Below the pieces are notes generated by a model, which searched no databases, was not told where the DNA came from, and saw only the letters and a list, made by a program, of their open reading frames with translations. DNA of 21,832 bases from CAZDXB01 sp964509335. Its GTDB lineage: Bacteria > Bacteroidota > Ignavibacteria > Kapaibacteriales > UBA2268. The position numbers were made by a program, and so were the translations under genes. The DNA is taken from assembly GCA_964509335.1 (NCBI GenBank), contig CAZDXB010000041.1, forward strand, positions 1 through 21,832, written 5' to 3'. Within the stretch, counting starts at the first letter, position 1, and the number at the start of each line of letters is the position of its first letter. Below are positions 16,552 to 21,832 of this stretch, piece by piece.

Positions 16552-17265
16552 TTAATTCAACTGCGCTTCCGAAATCACTATATCTTCGAACGTGTCTTCC
16601 TGCCTAATATATATCGCCCTTGTTCGCATTAAATCCAGCATCGCTAAAAAGCTAACGACTATTCCCCTTTTCGATTCCCCTTTCACTAAGTCGGAAAAGC
16701 AAAATCTTTTCAACTTCTTCAATTTCCTCAAAATCAATCCGGCTTTTTCCTTAATGGTAATAGGGTTCAAATCAACCGTGTGCGATTCCGCGCCGCCGGA
16801 ACTCCTTTCCATAGCTTTGCCGAACGCGCTCAGCAAATCGAACAAAGTCGAATTTTCGTAATAAATCTCTTCTCCTTCGCGTTTTTCGCCGTCGAATAAA
16901 TTTCGATAGTAAACGTATCTCTGCTCCTCTTGCATCTCGCTCAATTCTTTCGACGCTTCCTTAAATTGCTTGTATTCAATCAGCTTTTGCACGAGAATAG
17001 TTCGAGGGTCTTCGATTCTCTCGCCCTCCTCGTCCTTCGGGCGCGGCAGGAGCATCTGAGTTTTAATATACATCAGAGTCGAAGCCATCACCAAGAACTC
17101 GCCGGCGAGCTCCAAATCGAAATACCGCATCAGGCGTATATATTTCAGGTATTCTTCCGTAATTTTAGCGATAGGAATATCGTAGATATTCAGCTCGTCC
17201 CTTTTTATGAAGTATAGCAAAAGGTCGAAAGGACCCTCGAAATTTGGCAGCTTGATTTTATACAT
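16552..17265 (-). CDS. scpA: Segregation and condensation protein A
   Basis: A 237-residue kleisin of the SMC-ScpAB complex. The N-terminal signature 'FEGPFDLLLYFIKRDELNIYDIPIAKITEEYL' and the following 'FLVMASTLMYIKTQMLLPR' are typical of ScpA's SMC-neck-binding region. The C-terminal winged helix is 'IVVSFLAMLDLMRTRAI...QEDTFEDIVIS'. The middle is variable as usual for kleisins. It is 61 bases downstream of alr and 18 bases upstream of scpB, so the three probably form an operon. I see no smc gene in the window. Confidence 0.96.
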   Translation of the reverse strand: MYKIKLPNFEGPFDLLLYFIKRDELNIYDIPIAKITEEYLKYIRLMRYFDLELAGEFLVMASTLMYIKTQMLLPRPKDEEGERIEDPRTILVQKLIEYKQFKEASKELSEMQEEQRYVYYRNLFDGEKREGEEIYYENSTLFDLLSAFGKAMERSSGGAESHTVDLNPITIKEKAGLILRKLKKLKRFCFSDLVKGESKRGIVVSFLAMLDLMRTRAIYIRQEDTFEDIVISEAQLN

Positions 17266-17326
17266 TTTCCTTATCGCAAAATTTTATTTCAATAAATTAA
17301 CAAAAGATGAGCATATCTTGCAAATC

Positions 17327-18430
17327 TTATTCTACGTAAACCCTTTTTACTCTGTCGGCGATAGAAGTCGTTACTTCGTATGGAATTGTGCCGACCCATT
17401 CGGCGATTTCGTCCGCCCAAATGCTCGCGCCCCGCTGTTCTCCTATTAAAACAACCTCGTCTCCCGGCTTCACTTCGTCGTCGCCGCAGTCTATCATCAC
17501 TTCGTCCATACAAACGGAGCCGGCTATATTATATTTATTGCCGTTAATCAAACACTTGGCTTTGCCCGTCAAAGTTCTATAATATCCGTCGCCGTAGCCA
17601 ATTGGCGCCGTAGCTATCGTCGTCGGCTTTTCTGCGATAAACAATCTATCGTAGCCAACCGACTCTCCTATCTCAATCCGCCTCGTCATCACCACGCGCG
17701 ACTTCAAAGTCAATATCGGCTTTAATTTCATCTTATCCTTCAGCGCTTTTGAAGGCGTATATCCGTAAAGAGCGAGTCCGGGTCTGATTAAATTGAAATG
17801 GGCTTCCGGCAAATTCGCGACGGCGCCCGAGTTCGACGCGTGAATGTATCTAAAGTGAAAACCCGCTTCGTTCAATCGCTCCAAAGTTTCGTTGAAAAGG
17901 CGCAATTGTTTATTGGCGAAATCCAAATCGCTCGGCGAGGTGGCGAAGTGCGTCGAAATCCCGACTATATCCACGTTCGGCAAATCGCCGTAATCTTTCA
18001 TAAACGAAACCGCTCTGCCGGCGTTAATCCCGTCCCTGTTCATTCCCGTATCCAAGTGCAAATGCGCCTTAGCCGTTACGTTACGCTTGCGCGCCTCCTC
18101 CGATAAAGCGACTATAAACTCGTCGGTCGAAATTAGCGATTGCAGATTGTATTTACAAAAGAACTGCGCGTCCTCCGGAAAAGCCGGGATTAACACCAAT
18201 ATCGGCTGAGTGTCGCCAGCCTCCCTCAGCGCTACACCCTCGTTAGCGAAAGCCACGCCCAAGAACTCTATCCCGTCGCGCCTGAGAATTTGCGAGATGC
18301 CGAGCGCCCCGTGACCGTAGGCGTTCGCCTTCACTACCGCCAATATCGCCGAATCGGGCGCCAGCGTCCTTATCCTGCTTAAATTGTAACGCAAAAGCTT
18401 CTTGCTTACGTAAGCGGTCGTCGTTCTCAT
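17327..18430 (-). CDS. alr: Alanine racemase
   Basis: A 367-residue PLP-dependent fold-type III enzyme that converts L- to D-alanine for peptidoglycan. The PLP-lysine motif is 'AVVKANAYGHG' with Lys34. The barrel segment 'HLHLDTGMNRDGI' and the C-terminal-domain pieces 'GYDRLF' (region of the catalytic tyrosine), 'PIGYGDGYYR' and 'VCMDEVMIDCG' are all present. Length is normal and no key element appears missing. It heads a probable alr-scpA-scpB operon. It borders the accessory region, whose structure starts about 100 bases upstream of its start codon. Confidence 0.97.
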   Translation of the reverse strand: MRTTTAYVSKKLLRYNLSRIRTLAPDSAILAVVKANAYGHGALGISQILRRDGIEFLGVAFANEGVALREAGDTQPILVLIPAFPEDAQFFCKYNLQSLISTDEFIVALSEEARKRNVTAKAHLHLDTGMNRDGINAGRAVSFMKDYGDLPNVDIVGISTHFATSPSDLDFANKQLRLFNETLERLNEAGFHFRYIHASNSGAVANLPEAHFNLIRPGLALYGYTPSKALKDKMKLKPILTLKSRVVMTRRIEIGESVGYDRLFIAEKPTTIATAPIGYGDGYYRTLTGKAKCLINGNKYNIAGSVCMDEVMIDCGDDEVKPGDEVVLIGEQRGASIWADEIAEWVGTIPYEVTTSIADRVKRVYVE

Positions 18431-18526
18431 TATTTAAATCCGTTCGCTATCTTAACAAATAAAAAAATGAAACGCTAAAATACGGATATTATTTTAACGT
18501 AAAAAATTGTACTCAATTTTATTCCT

Positions 18527-18559
18527 ACTCATCCGATGACTGGGAGACATCGGATGAGT
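18527..18559. repeat. Strong stem-loop
   Basis: A perfect 12-bp inverted repeat, ACTCATCCGATG (18527-18538) and CATCGGATGAGT (18548-18559), with a 9-base loop. No T-run follows closely on either strand, so it may be a REP-like element rather than a simple terminator. Confidence 0.6.
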
Positions 18560-18606
18560 TATGCTCCGTGAAAAATCAATTGCTCCGTCCTTTAGGGCTG
18601 ACTTAA

Positions 18607-18641
18607 TAGGGTCTGAAAATCTTCAGACCCTACGATTTTTT
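18607..18641 (+). terminator. Stem-loop followed by T-run
   Basis: A perfect 11-bp stem, TAGGGTCTGAA (18607-18617) and TTCAGACCCTA (18622-18632), with a 4-base loop, followed after CGA by six T. This is the form of an intrinsic terminator reading rightward, although no plus-strand gene clearly ends here. It also overlaps the 3' end of a doubtful reverse-strand frame. Confidence 0.45.
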
Positions 18642-18650
18642 CCTTTATTT

Positions 18651-18686
18651 TATCTCCTTCCCAAATTCCAATTCGGCAAGGAGATA
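18651..18686. repeat. Stem-loop
   Basis: Arms TATCTCCTT (18651-18659) and AAGGAGATA (18678-18686) form a perfect 9-bp stem with an 18-base loop. This is the third stem-loop of the cluster. Confidence 0.45.
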
Positions 18687-18764
18687 GAACCAGAACGCCC
18701 GTAGCTATTTGAATCATAAAATCGTGCAATGTCTCAAATTTCAAAACCTGTCCCGCGTTCTTTG

Positions 18765-18847
18765 AGATTTGATAAATCAAATCGTTTAGCGCTGTCGCAA
18801 ATACGCAAAATCTTACCTNNNNNNNNNNAGATTTGATAAATCAAATC
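18765..18847. repeat. Repeated palindrome flanking an assembly gap
   Basis: AGATTTGATAAATCAAATC occurs at 18765-18783 and again at 18829-18847, directly after the 10-N gap (18819-18828). The unit is itself palindromic (GATTTGAT, AA, ATCAAATC). The second contig starts exactly at the repeat, which suggests that the assembly broke on repeated or variable sequence, so the true length here is unknown. Confidence 0.7.
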
Positions 18848-18978
18848 TCAATATACTTTATCTTATTTTTATCAATTTTACTTTATTATATCTATATTGC
18901 TGATTAATACTGCGTTTATATGACGCTTTTTTGAACGAAACGATAAAAAGAAGTAAAAGAAAACAACAAAAATATAAG

Positions 18979-19023
18979 TATATTTGTATGAAATATGTAT
19001 GAATTTTCTTATATTTGTATGAA
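18979..19023 (+). promoter_or_regulatory. Phased TGTATGAA repeats and TATATTTG elements before the recombinase
   Basis: TGTATGAA occurs at 18985-18992, 18996-19003 and 19016-19023: starts 11 and 20 bases apart, one and about two helical turns. The first and third overlap TATATTTG (18979-18986 and 19010-19017), matching the Bacteroidota -7 consensus. A protein bound to the repeats would cover the likely promoter, consistent with autoregulation or with arm-type recombinase sites. Confidence 0.45.
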
Positions 19024-19050
19024 GTCGTTTTGAATATACAGCGGAGAAAA

Positions 19051-20277
19051 ATGAGAGTTCATTTTTATCTTAACAAAAGCGGGAAGTCAAAAAAATACAC
19101 TGTAATTTGTCGCGTTACCGGCATAGAGAAGTATAAACTGATGAATTTGAATACTAAGATTTATCTTGACGACGAAAAATACTGGGACAGGGAAAAAGAA
19201 CGCGTGAGAACGACCGGAAAAGGCAAGAGCGTTCGCGGCGTAGAAATTAACAGAGCTTTAGATTCTTTCAAATCAGAAATTGAAAGAAAGGTTTTACGCA
19301 TAAGGGACGAGAATCCGAACGCTTCCTTTGAAGAAATTAAAAAAGCGATAAAGGAAGCCGTCGAGCCTAAAAAAAGTCGCGATTTCTGGACGGCTTACGA
19401 TGAATTTTATAAGTTAAAAACCTCTGAACTCTCTAAGAATACACTAAAAAGCTATAAGAATTTAGCCGCTCACTTGAAGGAATACGAAAGACGACACGGG
19501 AAATTAACTTTCGGCGACATAGACTTTCAGTTTTACGATAGATTTGTTGGTCAATTAAACCATTTAAAGAACGGCGCGGTTAATTTATATTTCGATAAAC
19601 TCAAGGCTTTTATGAACTGGAGTTACGACCGCGAATATCATTCAACTCTCCTTTACAAAAAGTTCAAAGTAAGAAAACTGCCGCCTTCCGAGATAATCTA
19701 TCTTGAAGAAGACGAATTAGAACGGGTATTAAAATTAGAATTGACTGGCAAAACGGAAAGAGTAAAAGACGCTTTTTGTTTCGCGAGTCAAACCGGAGCG
19801 AGATATTCCGACGTTAAAAGTTTGAATATCAATAGAGAGATTGATTTTGAAAAGCGGATTTGGAAATTGACGACACAAAAGACGCGCGATATAATTAAAG
19901 TTCCGCTAAACGATATAGCTCTTGAAATTGTTAAGAAATATAGGGAACGGGGAAACTTCGGATTAAATAATTTATCGAATCCGTCTTACTATCACGTCAA
20001 GAAAATCGGCAAGCTAGCGGGAATCGACGCTCAGATTAACGCGAAAGAAACGACCGATAACGGAGTCGAGACTAAAAATTTCAAAAAATACGAACTAATG
20101 GGCTTTCATACGGCTCGCAAAACATTCGTTACCTTGTCGCTAATGAAAGGAATGTCGGTTCAGATGATAATGGAAATCACGGGACACAAAAACTTCAAGA
20201 CTTTACAGCGCTATTTAAAAATAACGGATAGGCAAGTCCAAGACGAATACGACAAAGCTTGGAACTCAAACGCTTAA
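19051..20277 (+). CDS. Tyrosine recombinase / integrase
   Basis: From ATG 19051, preceded by GGAG at 19043-19046, the protein has 408 residues; an in-frame TTG at 19015 would add 12 and lacks such a site. The N-terminus is an arm-type DNA-binding domain ('VHFYLNKSGKSKKYTVICRV'). A SAM-like core-binding domain (about 110-205) and a complete catalytic domain follow: Arg251 in TGARYSD, Lys277 in TTQKT, His353 and Arg356 in HTARKTF, His379 in TGHKNF, and Tyr388 in LQRYLKI. All six catalytic residues are present, so it should be active. Such enzymes in Bacteroidota integrate mobile elements or invert DNA. No tRNA target or att duplication is visible. The mobile element may have been partly lost or may lie in the gap. 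Confidence 0.93.
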   Translation: MRVHFYLNKSGKSKKYTVICRVTGIEKYKLMNLNTKIYLDDEKYWDREKERVRTTGKGKSVRGVEINRALDSFKSEIERKVLRIRDENPNASFEEIKKAIKEAVEPKKSRDFWTAYDEFYKLKTSELSKNTLKSYKNLAAHLKEYERRHGKLTFGDIDFQFYDRFVGQLNHLKNGAVNLYFDKLKAFMNWSYDREYHSTLLYKKFKVRKLPPSEIIYLEEDELERVLKLELTGKTERVKDAFCFASQTGARYSDVKSLNINREIDFEKRIWKLTTQKTRDIIKVPLNDIALEIVKKYRERGNFGLNNLSNPSYYHVKKIGKLAGIDAQINAKETTDNGVETKNFKKYELMGFHTARKTFVTLSLMKGMSVQMIMEITGHKNFKTLQRYLKITDRQVQDEYDKAWNSNA

Positions 20278-20359
20278 ATTATGAATTAATCAATCAATCA
20301 CAGCGCAAAAAACTGCCTCAAAACGTCTTTTAGATAGCAATTTCCCTGTTTTAAGCTTC

Positions 20360-20410
20360 TTTCGGGCAAAAATCAGGGGCTTTCGGTCAAAATATCAGGG
20401 AATTTGACCG
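20360..20410 (+). repeat. Iteron-like direct repeats with an overlapping inverted repeat
   Basis: TTTCGGGCAAAAATCAGGG (20360-20378) is repeated as TTTCGGTCAAAATATCAGGG (20381-20400), with starts 21 bases apart (two helical turns). The second copy overlaps a perfect 8-bp inverted repeat, CGGTCAAA (20384-20391) and TTTGACCG (20403-20410). AATTTCCCTG at 20339-20348 carries the same CAGGGAA block in the opposite orientation. Confidence 0.6.
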
Positions 20411-20480
20411 CTAGACAAGGGATTTTTAAACTTTAGCCGATATTACAAGACAATTCTATCTAAAAAAATATATTTATACT

Positions 20481-20540
20481 TAATAAAATTAAGTAAAATC
20501 TAATAAATTTTAATAAAACCTAACAATATCTAAATAGTTG
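20481..20540. other. A-rich tract with 10-bp periodicity
   Basis: TAA- or A-rich blocks recur every 10 bases: TAATAAAATT, AAGTAAAATC, TAATAAATTT, TAATAAAACC, TAACAATATC, TAAATAGTTG. A-tracts in phase with the helix are expected to bend DNA and also melt easily. The tract lies 60 bases before the regulator's start codon. Confidence 0.55.
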
Positions 20541-20599
20541 TCTCGTAAGGGTATATTGGGTCTTAAAAATGTTTAATAACAAATAAGGAGACGATAAAA

Positions 20600-20902
20600 A
20601 TGTTTAAAAAACACTTAAAAAAAAAGACTCTCGCTTCGGTCGATATGTCCGGCTATGAAATGAAGCAAATTTTGCTTCGATGGGGTATTAAATTCACTGA
20701 ATTTTCAAGACATCTTGGGCGTTCGCATTCGTTTTTCCATAATTGTTTGCTTCCCGAAAGACGCGTTCCGAATATATACGTATTAAAGCTATGGGAGTAT
20801 CTCGGCGCTGAAGAATCGCAAAGAGCGTTGGAGTATTTGGAAGAATTTAGAGAGTGGGTAGAAGAACACAGTCAGAAAAACGGTTTTGTTCCTAGAGTTT
20901 GA
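20600..20902 (+). CDS. Small XRE-type helix-turn-helix protein
   Basis: A 100-residue protein with a Cro/XRE-like helix-turn-helix at about residues 20-69: 'EMKQILLRWGIKFTEFSRHLG' is followed by the recognition-helix position 'RSHSFFHNCL' and by 'VPNIYVLKLWEYLG'. The N-terminus is very basic (MFKKHLKKK) and the C-terminus is a charged helix ('RALEYLEEFREWVEEHSQK'). It probably regulates itself or the recombinase by binding the repeats just upstream. The start is supported by AAGGAG (20585-20590), nine bases before the ATG. The ATAAGGAGAC ribosome-site context is nearly the same as that of the gene at 263. The exact family is unassigned. Confidence 0.7.
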   Translation: MFKKHLKKKTLASVDMSGYEMKQILLRWGIKFTEFSRHLGRSHSFFHNCLLPERRVPNIYVLKLWEYLGAEESQRALEYLEEFREWVEEHSQKNGFVPRV

Positions 20903-21045
20903 GCGCTCTTGATTGTAAAATGTCTGCGGCGAAAATAAGAACGTAATCGAAAATTTAACGTCGAAGCGTTATCGCTAATCGTTTTCTAGGGGAAAGCTAA
21001 AAATGCCCCTTACAATCGATTTATGAAGCTCGTTTTCCGGCTTAT
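20903..21045. other. Short intergenic region after the regulator
   Basis: No gene is seen. GATTGTAA (20911-20918) and TTACAATC (21010-21017) form a widely spaced 8-bp inverted repeat. A search by eye for a tracrRNA anti-repeat (similarity to either strand of the CRISPR repeat) found none. Confidence 0.4.
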
Positions 21046-21201
21046 CTACGCCCTCTCGTTTATCTTTGAATAGACATTCTTCATTAAAACCTCTTTTACT
21101 ATCTCACCAAACTCTTTATTCTCGATAATCTTGTCGAATATGTATTGATTTTGCTCCATCTTGTCTATCGTATCCCAAATTAATTCAGTCGATATGCCAA
21201 A
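21046..21201 (-). pseudogene. Orphan C-terminal fragment truncated at the CRISPR array
   Basis: On the reverse strand, 51 codons (21201 to 21049) read as protein-like text and end at TAG 21046-21048: 'GISTELIWDTIDKMEQNQ', 'YIFDKIIENKEFGEIVKEVL', 'MKNVYSKINERA'. There is no start codon at its head. The frame is closed by a stop at 21202-21204, the three bases directly before the first CRISPR repeat. The Lys/Glu/Ile-rich helical tail is reminiscent of C-terminal ends of long enzymes such as restriction helicase subunits, but I cannot assign a family. It looks like the remnant of a gene cut by the arrival, or by rearrangement, of the array. A 37-residue peptide from an internal ATG (21159) is possible but has no good ribosome site. 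Confidence 0.5.
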
Positions 21202-21204
21202 CTA

Positions 21205-21832
21205 AGCGTAATCACAATACTAATATAGTTCGATTAAAACAATATCTAAAAAAAACCCACCCGAAAAATCGGTGTAATCACAATACTAATATAGTTCGAT
21301 TAAAACAAACCGCTGTTACAAAATATAAACTCTACGGGTNNNNNNNNNNGAGGTGTGCAAGTGGTGTAATCACAATACTAATATAGTTCGATTAAAACAC
21401 TAATAATACGACGTATCACACATCGAAGGGTGTAATCACAATACTAATATAGTTCGATTAAAACAATGCGTAAATCCTGATTTATGAGGTTCTTGGTGTA
21501 ATCACAATACTAATATAGTTCGATTAAAACTGAAGTCAGCGATGACCTGAAAGAGTTTATCGGTGTAATCACAATACTAATATAGTTCGATTAAAACCTT
21601 TAGTAGCATTAGGGCTTATAGCAACCAGGTGTAATCACAATACTAATATAGTTCGATTAAAACTGACAATGCCTAGAGCTAGAAAGCCTAATCAGGTGTA
21701 ATCACAATACTAATATAGTTCGATTAAAACTTATATCGATTTATCAATTGCGCGTTCTCTGGTGTAATCACAATACTAATATAGTTCGATTAAAACACGG
21801 CAATTACGGCGAGTTTGAGATCGACGGTGTAA
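21205..21832. CRISPR. CRISPR array, 36-nt repeats, runs off the right edge
   Basis: Nine full repeats start at 21205, 21271, 21363, 21429, 21495, 21562, 21628, 21695 and 21761; a tenth starts at 21826 and is cut by the window end. Repeats begin GGTGTAATCACAATAC and end TAGTTCGATTAAAAC. Copies 2 to 9 are identical; the first differs at two of its first three bases, the usual sign of the leader-distal end. Complete spacers are 29-31 nt. On the reverse strand the repeat begins GTTTTAATCG, and its ends are imperfect inverted repeats, like many type II repeats. That suggests type II with transcription from a leader beyond the right edge. No cas genes are in the window. Ten N interrupt the second spacer-repeat unit. 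Confidence 0.97.
21340..21349. other. Assembly gap inside the CRISPR array
   Basis: The ten N stand for a gap of unknown size. To the left, exactly 30 spacer bases (21307-21336) are followed by GGT, the first three bases of the repeat. To the right, 13 bases precede the next repeat. At least one whole repeat is therefore hidden, and possibly many repeat-spacer units. Confidence 0.85.

Larger units (their letters stand above)
18592..18818 (-). other. Doubtful reverse-strand open frame running into the gap
   Basis: On the reverse strand a frame is open from the N gap (18818) to a stop at 18592, about 75 codons (...FCVFATALNDLIYQISKNAG...LLSQP). The only internal start in the upstream part is TTG 18780. 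I do not recognise the product. The DNA also folds into several stem-loops and contains the palindrome repeated across the gap, so it may be a non-coding repeat that happens to be open, or the 3' end of a gene cut off by the gap. Confidence 0.25.
18431..19050. other. Non-coding region with stem-loops, assembly gap and recombinase promoter area
   Basis: No confident gene lies between alr and the recombinase. The region contains three strong stem-loops (18527-18559, 18607-18632, 18651-18686), a TGCTCCGT pair (18562-18569 and 18581-18588), and a repeated palindrome on both sides of a 10-N gap. AT-rich DNA with phased TGTATGAA repeats follows. Confidence 0.6.
20278..20599. other. Structured non-coding region between recombinase and regulator
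   Basis: These 322 bases hold no gene. They contain two iteron-like direct repeats, an inverted repeat, a 10-bp-phased A-rich tract and the ribosome-binding site of the next gene. The layout (repeats, then an easily melted or bent AT tract, then a DNA-binding protein gene) resembles a replication-origin or operator region, but the function is not shown. Confidence 0.5.

Noticed and set aside
18607..18847. Integron attC sites
   Set aside because: The stem-loops lack the typical RYYYAAC/GTTRRRY ends, and the recombinase is an arm-domain type, not an integron integrase.
18431..20599. tRNA gene or attachment-site duplication next to the recombinase
   Set aside because: No tRNA-like cloverleaf or GGTTCGANTCC-type motif was seen, and the only direct repeat near the recombinase is the palindrome at the gap.
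20903..21204. tracrRNA for the CRISPR array
   Set aside because: No stretch resembling either strand of the repeat was found beyond five or six bases (for example GTAATC near 20943).

Overview
The window looks like a chromosomal segment of a member of the Bacteroidota / FCB group, possibly a deep branch such as the Ignavibacteria or Kapabacteria; the exact lineage is inferred. Signs of this: a secreted beta-propeller protein ending in a type IX secretion (Por) sorting domain; OmpA-type envelope proteins; a tyrosine recombinase with the arm-domain layout common in Bacteroidota; and copies of TATATTTG, matching the Bacteroidota -7 promoter consensus TAnnTTTG, upstream of several genes. The DNA is AT-rich. 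There are two runs of 10 N (18819-18828 and 21340-21349), so the window is scaffolded from contigs.

Layout. 1-2490: a palindromic repeat, an unrecognised exported protein, and a lipoprotein aspartic protease with two retropepsin-like lobes whose frame is broken twice. 2490-5507 (minus strand): a metal/iron-sulfur cluster-handling locus of two MinD-like ATPases with ferredoxin inserts, two NifX-family proteins and a DUF5320 protein. The three distal genes are coupled by ATGA overlaps. 5508-5993: an intergenic region with two more copies of the palindrome. 5994-18430: ordinary chromosomal genes: purB, an M50-like membrane protease, an SDR/DUF2867 protein, a large OmpA protein, the T9SS-exported propeller, an NrnA-like DHH phosphoesterase, a PASTA membrane protein, an exported Gly/Arg/Gln protein, then scpB, scpA and alr on the minus strand.

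18431-21832 is accessory DNA. It holds a cluster of strong stem-loops, a contig gap flanked by a repeated palindrome, a tyrosine recombinase preceded by three phased TGTATGAA repeats, and a 320-base non-coding region with 21-bp-spaced direct repeats and a 10-bp-phased A-rich tract. A small XRE-type regulator follows, then the orphan C-terminal end of a reverse-strand gene. Last comes a CRISPR array (36-nt repeats, 29-31-nt spacers) that runs off the right edge. No cas gene or tracrRNA is visible. The array form fits class 2, most likely type II, but the effector must lie outside the window.

The items most worth following are the hidden CRISPR units at the second gap, the gene truncated at the array border, the iteron/A-tract region between recombinase and regulator, and the palindrome family with compensatory base changes.
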